Below, piece after piece: positions 52,782 to 61,639 of a stretch of 64,000 bases of DNA. Made by a program: the position numbers and the translations under genes. The notes under the pieces are model-generated. The model did not search any database and was not told where the DNA came from. It saw only the letters and a list, made by a program, of their open reading frames with translations. How positions within the stretch are numbered: the first letter of the stretch is position 1; every line of letters begins with the position of its first letter. Source of the stretch: Streptomyces sp. TG1A-8 (GTDB taxonomy: Bacteria; Actinomycetota; Actinomycetes; Streptomycetales; Streptomycetaceae). Location: NCBI RefSeq assembly GCF_030499535.1, contig NZ_JASTLB010000004.1, positions 124,001 through 188,000 on the forward strand. The letters are read 5' to 3'.

Positions 52782-53639
52782 TCACTGCCGCTCAAGGAGA
52801 GCTTCCAGGTCACGCTCGCCCTCGCGGGTCTGCATGCCGGCGGCGAGTAGCCGGTGTGCGAGTGCGGCCGCGTCGGCGCTGAAGAGGGGGGTGAGCAGAG
52901 CGTTCTCGGTGCCGAGACCCTCGCGGGTGACGGGGGTGGCCGCGGCGTTCACGGCGGTCTTGACCGCGCTGATGATTTCTGGCTTGAGGGCGCCGATGCG
53001 TCGGGCGAGGGAGGTGACGAAGTCGTCGATCTCGTCGGCGGGCAGAGCACGGTTGACGAGGCCGTACCGCTCGGCGAGTTCGGCATCCACGAGCTGTGCG
53101 CCCAACAGGAGTTCCAGGGTGCGGGCGCGCCCGATCAGGGAGGTCATGTACTGGGTGCCGCCCCCGCCGGCCATGATGCCCAGGAGTACTTCGGGCTGGG
53201 CCTGACCCGCGGTGCCGATGGCGGCGAAGCGCATGTCCAGCGCCATGAGGAACTCGTTGCCGCCGCCTCGGGCAAGGCCGGTGAGTTTGGCGATGGTGAC
53301 CTGGGGCAGCGCACGCACCTCTTCGTGCACGACCTGCATGAGGTTCAGGCCCGGGGGGAATTCGGCGTCGGGGCCGGCGGCCTGGATGGCGGCGCCGGCG
53401 GCGGCCATGACGTCGGGGTCGGTCACGAAGCGCATGTCTCCATGGGCGATGAAGAAGTCCGGGTCGGCGCTGTCGAAGACGATGACGCGCACGTCGGTGT
53501 CGTCACGCACCTGGGCGACGAAGCGACGCAGCGAGGACAGCAGCGTGCCGTCGGAGAGGTTGAGCGGCGGGTTGTCGAGAGTGACGGTGGCGACGCCGTC
53601 GGCCACGGTGATGTGCAGGGCGGGCAGGTCATAGGTCAT
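52782..53639 (-). CDS. Enoyl-CoA hydratase/isomerase family protein
   Basis: The 285-residue crotonase-fold protein begins LHITVADGVATVTLDNPPLN; the CoA and oxyanion-hole segments are IVFDSADPDFFIAHGDMRF and AKLTGLARGGGNEFLMALDM. LGIMAGGGGTQYMTSLIGRA and a C-terminal helical part follow. In this sequence Gly/Glu positions vary from classical hydratases, so it may act on a different acyl-CoA or as a decarboxylase or dehydratase. It is divergent from a TetR gene at 53763, a common pairing. ATG 53639 is preceded by AGAGGAATTGGC. Confidence 0.85.
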   Translation of the reverse strand: MTYDLPALHITVADGVATVTLDNPPLNLSDGTLLSSLRRFVAQVRDDTDVRVIVFDSADPDFFIAHGDMRFVTDPDVMAAAGAAIQAAGPDAEFPPGLNLMQVVHEEVRALPQVTIAKLTGLARGGGNEFLMALDMRFAAIGTAGQAQPEVLLGIMAGGGGTQYMTSLIGRARTLELLLGAQLVDAELAERYGLVNRALPADEIDDFVTSLARRIGALKPEIISAVKTAVNAAATPVTREGLGTENALLTPLFSADAAALAHRLLAAGMQTREGERDLEALLERQ

Positions 53640-53762
53640 GCCAATTCCTCTGTGAGATGGGTGAGCGAACGACTGACATCAAAGGTTGTGCTGATACTGA
53701 GTGTCAAGGTAGCCATTGAAGTTCAACTATGCAAGCGAGTATCCGACCTGTAGTCTGGGCGC
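53640..53762. promoter_or_regulatory. Divergent promoter region with imperfect dyad
   Basis: TGATACTGAGTGTCA (near 53690-53704) is an imperfect 15-bp dyad between the hydratase and TetR genes and the likely target of that TetR protein. The region is AT-richer than both genes. The TetR start lacks an obvious Shine-Dalgarno sequence. Confidence 0.45.
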
Positions 53763-54371
53763 ATGAGAGGTGTAAGTACTCGCGCCATCGGGCGTGCTGC
53801 GATCAAGGACGAACTGGCGGCCATCGCCCGTCCCCTCTTCCTTGATGCCGGTTTCGACAACGTCACCTTTGACGACCTCGCAGCCGCGGCCGGCGTCTCG
53901 CGCAGCACCTTCCTGAGGTACTTCGGGAGCAAGGAGGACGTCGCCCTCTTCTCTTTCGACCCCTTGGGTGAAGCGATGTCCGCAGCGTTGGCGTCCCGAC
54001 CTGCCGATGAGGATGAGTGGACATCCCTGAGGCGTTGCATCGATCCGGCCATCGCCCTACTCGTGCGCGAGCCGGATGAGGGCCTGGCCCTTTTGCGTCT
54101 GGTGTGGAGCACCCCGCCGTTGTGGGCGCGCCTGCACGAGAAACAGGCCAGCTGGCGTTCCCTGCTGGTCGAGCGTCTGACCGAGCGTTCCGGGGCCGAC
54201 CCCGACTCCCCCCGCACGTCCCCTCTCGCCCTGCGCACGCGGGCGATGGCTGCGCTGGGATGCTTGATGGTCGCCTTCGACAGCTGGGTGGAAGTTGAAG
54301 GACAGGAGGATCTGGACGTTCTGACGGATCTGACCTTCGAGGCCTTGGCGCCGACCGCGCCTCGGCGCTGA
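53763..54371 (+). CDS. TetR-family transcriptional regulator
   Basis: The 202-residue protein has a clear N-terminal helix-turn-helix: IKDELAAIARPLFLDAGFDN, VTFDDLAAAAGVSRSTFLRY, FGSKEDVALF. The C-terminal domain includes LLRLVWSTPPLWARLHEKQA. It probably represses the divergent enoyl-CoA hydratase gene and itself; the inducer may be an acyl-CoA or aromatic compound, which is inferred from the neighbour. Confidence 0.88.
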   Translation: MRGVSTRAIGRAAIKDELAAIARPLFLDAGFDNVTFDDLAAAAGVSRSTFLRYFGSKEDVALFSFDPLGEAMSAALASRPADEDEWTSLRRCIDPAIALLVREPDEGLALLRLVWSTPPLWARLHEKQASWRSLLVERLTERSGADPDSPRTSPLALRTRAMAALGCLMVAFDSWVEVEGQEDLDVLTDLTFEALAPTAPRR

Positions 54372-54674
54372 CGTCGGTCGGTGGTGACGGAGGGTGTGGT
54401 CAGCCCGGGAGGATGCGGTGGCGGAGGGGGAAGCTGCCGGAGCTGTGCACCTGGCGCTTCCTGGGACGACGACACCGGCTGGTCCTACGCCCTGCTCGGC
54501 TCAACACCGGCCAGGTGCTCCTCAAAGCCCCCGTCGCCTCGCTGCGCCGTGTCTTGGCAAGCCCGGACGATGTCGCCGAAGGGCTCGCGCATCACTGACG
54601 TATACCCGACGACGAGTACGGCGCGGAGTGGGATCAGGCACCGCAGGTGCGATCCGCGCTGGAGGAGTTGCATC
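54372..54674. other. Short region with a possible gene fragment
   Basis: A 61-codon frame at 54413-54598 (RWRRGKLPELCTWRFLGRRH ... LASPDDVAEGLAHH) has a GGGAGG immediately before its ATG and could be a remnant or a small gene. Not recognised. Confidence 0.3.
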
Positions 54675-55536
54675 GGCACTGTCACGTTGACTGACCAGGT
54701 GGGATGATCTTCTAGTTGGTCATGCCGGGGAGGGATCGTCCGTGGACAGCACGCCACCGTCGCACAAGGGGCACCGGTACCCGGTGGAGATCATCTCCCA
54801 CTGTGTGTGGCTCTGCCACCGCTTCCCGCCGTCGTTCCGGGAGGTCGAGGAGCTGCTGCTCGGGCGCGGCGTGTTCGTCTCCTACGAGACGGTCCGCCGC
54901 TGGTGCGCCAGGTTCGGGCAGGCCTACGCCAGCGCGCTGCGCCGTCGGCGGCCTCGGCCCGGGGACAAATGGCATCTGGACGAGGTCTTCGTCAGGATCA
55001 GCGGAGCGCGGAAGTACCTGTGGCGGGCCGTGGACCAGGACGGCAACGTGCTGGACACCCTCATGCAGAACCGCCGGGACAAGGCCGCGGCCAGGCGGCT
55101 CTTCCGCGGGCTGCTGAAGAGGACCAGCGCGGTGCCGCGGGTGGTAATCACCGACAAGCTGCGTTCCTACGGCGCGGCCCACCGCGAGGTCATGCCCTCG
55201 GTCGAGCCCCGTCAGTCGAAGTACCTCAACAACCGGGCCGAAAACAGCCACCAGCCGACCAGGCAGCGTGAACGCGCCATGAAGGGCTTCCGCTCGGTGG
55301 GCGGGGCCCAGCGGTTCCTGTCCGCGTTCAACGGTATCCCGCCCCACTTCCGGCCCCGCCGACACCTGATGCCCGCCACCGCCCACCGAACCGAGATGAG
55401 TATCCGCTTCGCGATCTGGGACCAGATCACCGGCGCTGCCGACCAGCCCACCACGGCCTGACCACAGGCCTGGCTCACAAGCCCACCCTGCCCCGACGCA
55501 CCGCCAGGCAGTCCACACCAACAACGTGACAACGCC
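54675..55536 (+). mobile_element. IS6-family insertion sequence, copy 3
   Basis: GGCACTGTCACGTT (54675) and the complement of GGCGTTGTCACGTT (ending 55536) bound 862 bp. There is no target duplication (GTTGCATC left, TACAACGT right). Its right end abuts and truncates an IS3-family element. Confidence 0.9.
54742..55461 (+). CDS. IS6-family transposase, catalytic triad intact
   Basis: GTG 54742 after GGGAGGGATCGTCC opens 239 residues. KGHRYPVEIISHCVWLCHRF, a helix-turn-helix (VFVSYETVRRWCARFGQAYA), KWHLDEVFVRI (Asp), VVITDKLRSYGAAH (Asp) and NRAENSHQPTRQ (Glu) are all present. It is distinct from copies 2 and 4 in sequence and retains TDKL, so it is the likeliest active IS6-type enzyme here together with copy 1. 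Confidence 0.93.
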   Translation: MDSTPPSHKGHRYPVEIISHCVWLCHRFPPSFREVEELLLGRGVFVSYETVRRWCARFGQAYASALRRRRPRPGDKWHLDEVFVRISGARKYLWRAVDQDGNVLDTLMQNRRDKAAARRLFRGLLKRTSAVPRVVITDKLRSYGAAHREVMPSVEPRQSKYLNNRAENSHQPTRQRERAMKGFRSVGGAQRFLSAFNGIPPHFRPRRHLMPATAHRTEMSIRFAIWDQITGAADQPTTA

Positions 55537-55552
55537 TACAACGTTGCGACGA

Positions 55553-56155
55553 TCATGCGAATCCACCTTGCGACCCTCTGTCGCCGTGATGGACCAGCCC
55601 GGAGTCCTTCTTGATCCGGCGTCTCCACAGCGCCATCTCCAACGCATCCAGCGGAAGTTCGGTCCGCATGTGGTTCGCGACCTGCCAGCCGACGATCATC
55701 CGGGAGAAGACGTCCAGGACGAACGCCACATACACCCAGCCCGTCCAGGTGCGGACATAAGTCATGTCGGCCACCCACAGCTGGTCGGGCCGGCTCGCGG
55801 TGAAGTCGCGGTCGACCAGGTCCGGCGGCCCGGGTGCCGACGGCTCCGGCACCGTGGTGCGGTGCCGCTGACCGCGGATGACGCCCTCCAGACCCAGCTC
55901 GGCCATCAGCCGCTCGACGGTACAGCGTGCCACGAGGACGCCCTCGCGCCGCAGTACGCGGGTGATCCGGCGGACGCCATAGGTGCCGCCAGACTCGGCA
56001 TGAACCTGTTCGATCAGCGGCATAAGCTGCTCGTCACGCAGCCGACGAGCAGACTTCGGCCGCTTCTTGCGCGCGTAGTACGCCGACTCCGACAGTCCCA
56101 GCACCCGGCAGACGAACCCGACCCCGAGGCCCTTGTCCCTGAGGTGCTCGATCAC
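55553..56155 (-). pseudogene. IS3-family transposase OrfB, C-terminus missing
   Basis: GTG 56155 overlaps the OrfA stop. GLGVGFVCRVLGLSESAYYA, a winged part GGTYGVRRITRVLRREGVLV and the integrase core LWVADMTYVRTWTGWVYVAF (first Asp) are present. The sequence ends at LVHHGDRGSQ (second Asp), where the catalytic Glu region should follow; it is replaced by GFA-stop next to the IS6 end. Inactive. Confidence 0.85.
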
Positions 56156-56463
56156 CTGGTCGGCCTCGTCCGGGGACGGTCGAGTTCGGCCGCAAAAAAC
56201 GCGCTCGCGGCCTTCAGAATCTCGTTCGCCCGCCTCAGCTCCGCTACTTCTCTACGAAGTTGCTTCAGTTCCTCGTGCTCGGCGGTGGTCAGCCGGCCGT
56301 CGCGTTCGCCGGCGTCCGCCTCGGCCTGACGGACCCAGCCGCGCAGGGCTTCCTTGTGAATGCCCAGGTCCTTGGCGACGTGCGCGATCGGCCGGCCCGT
56401 CGTGCGGACCTCGCGGACGGCCCGCTCGCGAAGCTCGTCCGGGTACCTGCGTGGTGCTGGCAC
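56152..56463 (-). CDS. IS3-family transposase OrfA
   Basis: 103 residues: helix-turn-helix YPDELRERAVREVRTTGRPI, LGIHKEALRGWVRQAEADAG and a coiled coil ELKQLRREVAELRRANEILK. The ORF is intact, but its OrfB partner is truncated. Confidence 0.88.
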   Translation of the reverse strand: MPAPRRYPDELRERAVREVRTTGRPIAHVAKDLGIHKEALRGWVRQAEADAGERDGRLTTAEHEELKQLRREVAELRRANEILKAASAFFAAELDRPRTRPTR

Positions 56464-56626
56464 AGCTCGTGGTTCTCCTTCGGGCCAGGATCATAAGCCT
56501 GGCTTCAGGTACTCCACGAAACCGGGGTCAGCTCAGAGAGGAAAGCCCCCAGATCCCAAGAGTGGTTGGCCGGGCATGCTCAGGGCGCGTCCTGAGGGCG
56601 GTGGCAACTTCGCCGCGAGGCACCTA

Positions 56627-57733
56627 TTGATGCGAAACGGTTTGGGTTCTGGGTCGTTGGTGGGGTGTGAGCGATCTGGTGGGGGACGCGCGGCATCTGT
56701 CGCCGTCGGCGCAGGAGGCCCTGCGGTTGCGGGCGGTGGCCGCGTTGGTGGCGGGGCGGGGACTGTGAGGATGTGGCGGCGGTCTTCGGGGTGTCGCTGA
56801 AGGCGGTCGACGGGTGGTGGGTGAAGTGGCAGGCCGGTGGCCGCGGGGCGCTGGTCATGCGGCCGCGGGGCAAGCCGGTCGGGGTGCACCAGGTGCTCGG
56901 GGAGGCCGGGCAGGACGCGGTGCGGCAGGCGGTCTTCGATCACCGGCCCTGTGACGTGAAGCTTCCCGGTCAGCTGTGGACGCGGCGGCTGGTGGGCGAG
57001 CTGATCGCGAAGCTGTACCGGGTGCGGCTGACCGAGGTGGGGGTGGGCAAGTACCTCAGGCGTTGGGGGCTGTCCTTCCAGCGTCCGGACAAACGGGCCG
57101 TCGAGCAGGACCCGCAGGCCGTGGCGCGCTGGCATTAGGAGACCTGGCCGCAGATCCGAGCGAAGGCGAAGGCCGAAGGCGGTGAGATCCTCCTCGCCGA
57201 CCAGGTCGGCATCCGATCCGACCAGGTCACCGGCCGCACCTGGGGAGAGAAGGGGAAGACGCCCGTGGTGCGGCGGAGCGGGAACCGGTTCTCGGTCAAC
57301 GCGATGTCGGCGATCAGCACCAAGGGCCGGATGCACTTCATGGTCTTCACCGAGCACTTCACCGCCGAGGTGATGTGCCGCTTCCTGGACCGGCTCGCCG
57401 GCCACTTCGACCACAAGGTCCACCTCGTGGTCGACGGGCACCGCGCCCACCGCTCCAAGGAGGTCCGCGACTGGCTCGCCGCCCACCCCGACGACGTCGA
57501 ACTGCACTTCCTGCCGCCGTACTCACCAGAGCTGAACCCCGACGAACTGGTCAACGCCGACCTCAAGCACAGCCTGCCCCGGCAGCACCGAGCCCGTGAT
57601 CAGGCCGAACTCACCGCCGAGACCCGCCGCTTCTTCCGCCGACGCCAGCGTCAGCCGCACATCGTCCGCGGCTACTTCGACGGCCCGCACGTCCGCTACG
57701 TCCTGGACGAGAACCCCATGAGTTTCTGATCAA
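56627..57733 (+). mobile_element. IS630-family insertion sequence with TA duplication
   Basis: Ends TTGATGCGAAACGG (from 56627) and the complement TTGATCAGAAACTC (ending 57733) lie between TA dinucleotides (56625-56626 and 57734-57735), the IS630/mariner target. GGGTTCT recurs inside both ends. Confidence 0.8.
56667..57729 (+). pseudogene. IS630-family transposase, frameshift and nonsense codon
   Basis: GTG 56667 opens SDLVGDARHLSPSAQEALRL; near 56765 the coherent sequence moves to frame 1 (VAAVFGVSLKAVDGWWVKWQ). A TAG at 57136-57138 interrupts ARWH-stop-ETWPQIRAKAK, where Glu is expected. The DDE part is otherwise complete: GEILLADQVGIRSDQVTG (Asp), KVHLVVDGHRAHRSKEV (Asp) and LPPYSPELNPDELVN (Glu). 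Two lesions make this copy inactive. Confidence 0.85.
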
Positions 57734-57803
57734 TAACCCCTTGGCTCGCGGCTATGTGTAAGCTGCAATTCCGGTTCTCACCAGTACTTTCCAGGAGTTC
57801 ACC

Positions 57804-58490
57804 ATGTTAATTGCACTTCACGGATCGTGGCATCAGCCCGCGCACTTCGCCGACCTCACCAGCCGCCTCACGTCCCTCGGAATTGATGTCCTTGCCCCCG
57901 ATCTGGACAAGGACTCCCTGCCGGACCGCATAGCCGCCGCGCAGCAGGCTATTGACTCATGCCCGGAACCGCCGCTCGTGCTCGCACACTCCTTCGGCGG
58001 CCTGGTGGCCGGGTCACTCACCGGAGTCCGACACATCATCTATCTCGCGTCCTACGTACTCGACCCGGGCGAGACCGCCGTAGACGTCGCCGTCCGCGCA
58101 ATCGAACAGACCGGCACGCCGGATCCCCTGCTCACAGTCATGACTCCCGGCCCGGACGGACACACACACGTCGCTCCGGAAAACGCTAGGGAAACCTTTT
58201 TCGCCGACTGCAGTGCGGAAGTCGCCGAAGCGGCCACGCAGCTGCTGCGTCCGGAGCGGGACGACATCGGACAGTGGACTCCGACCTGGGTCAACCGTGA
58301 AGTCACGCGCAGCACCTACGTGCAGTGCGAACAGGACCGCGCCCTGCGCCCCGAGATTCAGGAACAGTTCGCCGCCCGCTGCAACGAAACCCTGGCCTGG
58401 CCGACCAGCCACTCTGCCTATCTCAGCCGGCCCGACCTCGTCCTGGACCTCATCCGCCGTACCAACTCGACGGATGCCTCACAGGTGTGA
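57804..58490 (+). CDS. Alpha/beta hydrolase
   Basis: ATG 57804 after CCAGGAGTTCACC opens 228 residues. LIALHGSWHQPAHF carries the oxyanion HG, VLAHSFGGLVAGSLTG the nucleophile Ser in GxSxG-like HSFGG, and LAWPTSHSAYLSRPDLVLDL the catalytic His near the end. It resembles short esterases of the EstA/PHB-hydrolase-like group; the substrate is not known. It has no signal peptide and is cytoplasmic. It sits between IS630- and IS6-family elements as single-gene cargo. Confidence 0.85.
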   Translation: MLIALHGSWHQPAHFADLTSRLTSLGIDVLAPDLDKDSLPDRIAAAQQAIDSCPEPPLVLAHSFGGLVAGSLTGVRHIIYLASYVLDPGETAVDVAVRAIEQTGTPDPLLTVMTPGPDGHTHVAPENARETFFADCSAEVAEAATQLLRPERDDIGQWTPTWVNREVTRSTYVQCEQDRALRPEIQEQFAARCNETLAWPTSHSAYLSRPDLVLDLIRRTNSTDASQV

Positions 58491-58571
58491 CCGCACATCC
58501 CCCACCGCCCCCAGCTCAGAGCCACGCAGCACGCGATGAAGCGGCGGGGGCGTAGCGGGAGGCCCTGAAAG

Positions 58572-59435
58572 GGCGCTGTCACATTATTGGGTGCGTGGGT
58601 CTCTGACCGTGTATCGGGGTGTGGGGAGGGCCGGGTTTCGGGCCGGTGCTCAAGTCTTGGCGGGCTGGCCGGCGGCGCCGGTGATCTGGTCCCAGATCGC
58701 GTAGCGGATGGCCGTCTCGGCTCGGTGGCCGGGGGCGCTCATCAGGTGGCGGCGGGGTCGGAAGTGGGGTGGGATGCCGCTGAACGCGGACAGGAACCGC
58801 TGGGCTCCGCCGACGCCGCGGAAGCCTTTCATGGCGCGTTCACGCTGCCGGGTGGGCTGATGACTGTTCTCGGCCCGGTTGTTCAGGCCCTTGTGCGAGC
58901 GGTGCTCGACCAAGGGCATGACCTCGCGGTGGGCCGCGTCGTAGGAACGGAGCTTGCCGGTGACCACCACCCACGGCACCGAGCAAGTCTTCTTGAGTAG
59001 TTTACGGAAGAAGCGCCTGGCCGCAGCGGTGTCCCGCCGGCTCTGGACCAAGATGTCGAGCACGTTGCCGCCGGCGTCGACGGCCCGCCACAGGTACCGC
59101 TGCTCGCCGTTGACCCTGACGAAGACCTCGTCCAGGTGCCACTTGTCCCCGGACCGGGGCTGGCGGCGGCACGGGCCATTGGCGTAGGACTGCCCGAACT
59201 TCGCGCACCAGCGGCGGACCGTCTCGGAGGTCACCATCACGCCGCGCTCCAGCACCAGTTCCTCGACCTCGCGAAAACCGAGCGGGAAGCGGAAGTACCG
59301 CCACACGCAGTGCGCGATCACCTCGACCGGATACCGGTGCCCCTTGTACGACGGCGGTGCACTGCCCACGGACGACCCCTCCCAACACGACCAACCAGAA
59401 AACCATCCCACCCGGTCAGCCAACGTGACAGCGCC
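58572..59435 (-). mobile_element. IS6-family insertion sequence, copy 4 (inverted twin of copy 2)
   Basis: GGCGCTGTCACATT (58572) and the complement of GGCGCTGTCACGTT (ending 59435) bound 864 bp. It is nearly identical to 43185-44030 but in the opposite orientation, so the two copies bracket a ~15.4 kb segment containing tap-tpg. Flanking 8-mers differ (CCTGAAAG and TGACGGTT). Confidence 0.9.
58650..59369 (-). CDS. IS6-family transposase with altered catalytic Asp (twin of 43.2 kb copy)
   Basis: GTG 59369 opens 239 residues. It differs from the 43.2-kb copy at only a handful of positions (e.g. LGFREVEE for LSFREVEE and one extra Arg in FRPRRHLM). It shares TGKL in place of TDKL at the second catalytic Asp. 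First Asp (HLDEVF) and Glu (NRAENSH) are kept. It is predicted to be inactive as a strand-transfer enzyme. Confidence 0.9.
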   Translation of the reverse strand: MGSAPPSYKGHRYPVEVIAHCVWRYFRFPLGFREVEELVLERGVMVTSETVRRWCAKFGQSYANGPCRRQPRSGDKWHLDEVFVRVNGEQRYLWRAVDAGGNVLDILVQSRRDTAAARRFFRKLLKKTCSVPWVVVTGKLRSYDAAHREVMPLVEHRSHKGLNNRAENSHQPTRQRERAMKGFRGVGGAQRFLSAFSGIPPHFRPRRHLMSAPGHRAETAIRYAIWDQITGAAGQPAKT

Positions 59436-59546
59436 TGACGGTTCGCTGACACACTTCACCCTGCCGTCCGGCACATCAGGGAAGTCGCTGAGGGGCGTAC
59501 TGCTGGCCGGGCACTTCGCGGCCGCAGCCGCCCGCTACTTCCTTAG

Positions 59547-60918
59547 TACTGCAACGACACTCCGTGATTTCCTCTGCGTTTGTGGTGGCTGATGCGGGCT
59601 CGTGCTTGGCTTCTTCTTCGTCATAGTGACCATGCGAGTACGTGTCGGATGTGGTGGCGGAGGGGAGAGGAGATGCGGGTGAAGAGCCGCCGGGCTTCGT
59701 TCGTGGTCAGGGGTATGAGGGGTTGATCACTGCCGGTGTCCGGGTCCCCTTTTTTGCCTCTGCCCGCAGGATGGCGAGGAAGGCGAGGGCGGCCATGGAC
59801 AAGGTGATGTGCCGGTACCAGGCGGTGTAGCCGCGGACTTGATAGTGATCGAGTCCGGTTTCGTTCTTCGCGGTCTGGAAGCATTCCTCGACCATCCACC
59901 GGGACCCTGCGATCCGCGCGAGTTCCTCCAACAGGGTCCCGGCCGGGCAGAAGCAGATGTGGTAGGCGAGGTCCGTGGGATCGGTGAGGCTGCGCCGTGC
60001 CAGTAACCAGTGGTCCCAGCCTTCCCGCCGCCAGGGCCGGATCGGGGCCGCCGCCCAGTCGTACTCGCGTGGCCCGTGAGCACCGTCACCGCAGCTCAGA
60101 CGCGCCCAAGCGTCGTCGGGGAGTTCGCTGACCAGCTGGTGTGCGCGGGCCTGGCCGAAGAATTCCATGGTCATGACCATCTGGGATTTCGGGACGGCCA
60201 GAACATGGGGGATGTCATGTTCTTCCAGCCACATCCGGATCCGGCTCCTCTGGCCGTAGACCTCGTCGGCGGTCACCCACCCGAAAGGGATCCCCGACTC
60301 CACAGCACGCTGGAGCATCCGCAGGCCCAGGTCCGGCTGGGTGGCGAACTCGACATCGTCACCGATGCCTGCGGCCCGGCACCGCTCGCGGTCCGATATC
60401 CAGTCCTTCGGGAGATACAGCTCGCGGTCGATCAGGGCCCGCCCCCGGTCGGATCCGTAAGCCAGGAAAACTCCGATCTGGGAATTCTCGATCCGGCCGG
60501 CCGTCCCCGAGTACTGCCGGGCCACCCCCGCCGACTTGATGCCCTTCTTCAAAAAGCCCGTCTCGTCGAGGATCAAAATTCCCCGGTCGGGACCTGCGAT
60601 GTGCTCCACGACCGCGTCGCGGACGTCGTCCCGCAGAGCATCGGCATCCCACAGGTAGTAGTTCAGCAGCCGCTGCATCCCCTGAGGACCGTCATCGCCG
60701 GCGGCTTCGGCCAGGGTCCAGCCGTTCTTCCGTTCCGCCTCGCTGAGCAGTCCCCGCAGATAGGACACCATGCACCGTCTCGGCTCCACCCGCCCGAAGC
60801 GTCCCGCGAACCGCGCCACGAAGTCACCGAACACACCTGACCAACCGTCAGCTATCTCGTCCACCACAAAGCGACCAACGACTACGGCCGCATCGAGTCA
60901 CGGACTGTCGTTGCAGTA
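59547..60918 (-). mobile_element. IS701-type insertion sequence, second copy
   Basis: TACTGCAACGACACTCCGTG (59547) and the complement of TACTGCAACGACAGTCCGTG (ending 60918) bound 1372 bp. The flanks are TTAG (left) and CTAA (right), which are complementary, not identical, so there is no direct duplication. The right flank continues straight into the 3' half of an IS6-family gene. Confidence 0.88.
59707..60867 (-). CDS. IS701-family transposase, probably extended by -1 frameshift to 59621
   Basis: 386 zero-frame residues: GILILDETGFLKKGIKSAG, WVTADEVYGQRSR and RWMVEECFQTAKNETG are the acidic catalytic blocks. After RAEAKKG the zero frame ends quickly. The -1 frame reads DPDTGSDQPLIPLTTNEARR and continues to VLAWSL-stop at 59621. 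The switch has AAAAAAGGGG with an in-phase A_AAG_GGG. The position equals that in the 5.4-kb copy, whose protein is only distantly similar. Confidence 0.88.
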   Translation of the reverse strand: MVDEIADGWSGVFGDFVARFAGRFGRVEPRRCMVSYLRGLLSEAERKNGWTLAEAAGDDGPQGMQRLLNYYLWDADALRDDVRDAVVEHIAGPDRGILILDETGFLKKGIKSAGVARQYSGTAGRIENSQIGVFLAYGSDRGRALIDRELYLPKDWISDRERCRAAGIGDDVEFATQPDLGLRMLQRAVESGIPFGWVTADEVYGQRSRIRMWLEEHDIPHVLAVPKSQMVMTMEFFGQARAHQLVSELPDDAWARLSCGDGAHGPREYDWAAAPIRPWRREGWDHWLLARRSLTDPTDLAYHICFCPAGTLLEELARIAGSRWMVEECFQTAKNETGLDHYQVRGYTAWYRHITLSMAALAFLAILRAEAKKGTRTPAVINPSYP

Positions 60919-61137
60919 CTAAAGGGCTTCCGCTCCGTGGGCGGGGCGCAGAGGTTCCTGTCCGCGTTCAACGGTATCTCACCCCACTTCCGGCCCCGTC
61001 GCCACCTGATGCCCGCACCTCACTACCGAGCCGAAATGACCGTCCGCTTCACCATCTGGGAGCAGATCACCGGCGTCACGGACCGACCTGCCCCGACGCA
61101 CCGCCAGGCAGCCCACACCCAACAGCGTGACAACGCC
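60919..61137 (+). mobile_element. IS6-family fragment, C-terminal half and right end
   Basis: KGFRSVGGAQRFLSAFNGIS ... RFTIWEQITGVTD is the end of an IS6-type transposase most like copy 3, followed by a terminal repeat ...GCGTGACAACGCC ending 61137. The 5' half was removed by the IS701-type insertion or an associated deletion. Confidence 0.82.
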
Positions 61138-61500
61138 TCCTCACGGTCTTGCCGTCGATCGCGATCACCCGCCGGCCCGCGACCAGCGCGGTCCGCGTCG
61201 CGGCCCAGGCCCCCCCGGACGGCATCGAGACGGTCCGCGTCCAGTCGCGCGAACGGGCGACGCAGCGTCGACTCGTCCACCGAACCCCGCTCCAGACCCA
61301 GCCGCGTCATGGCCACCGCCTCCGCGTCCCGGGTCCACTCCCCGACAGCCGTGAAACCGCGTGCCCCGGCCATGACCACGCACACCGCGACCGCGATCAG
61401 AGCGCCCACCGGATGACGGACCCCGCGCCGCCGACGCGGATCGGGTATCCGGCCGAGCAGATCAACAAGGAGCTCGTGATCCGGGACGGACGTGCGAACA
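61138..61500 (-). pseudogene. ISAs1-family transposase, N-terminal fragment
   Basis: HELLVDLLGRIPDPRRRRGV, HPVGALIAVAVCVVMAGARG, FTAVGEWTRDAEAVAMTRLG and VDESTLRRPFARLDADRLDA are the N-terminal blocks of H-repeat/ISAs1 transposases (DDE_Tnp_1-associated domain). Past ~61170 the frame shifts and ends at the IS6 fragment. The catalytic domain is missing. Confidence 0.7.
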
Positions 61501-61639
61501 GGTGCACAGATGCGGGACGATGGCATGGCACGGGCGTTGTTCCCTGGTCGGACAGAAGGCGTAAAAACCTCCATCCAACCGGACCGGAACACGCCCGCGC
61601 ACCTCACTCACCCGAAAACCCCACGTCACAGGGCTGCCA

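Larger units (their letters stand above)
55537..56530 (-). mobile_element. IS3-family element, 3' end truncated
   Basis: The outer end on the right begins TGACCCCGGTTTCGTGGAGT (reading leftwards from 56530). The element carries orfA and the first two thirds of orfB. The other end is missing at the junction with IS6-family copy 3 (55536). Confidence 0.82.
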
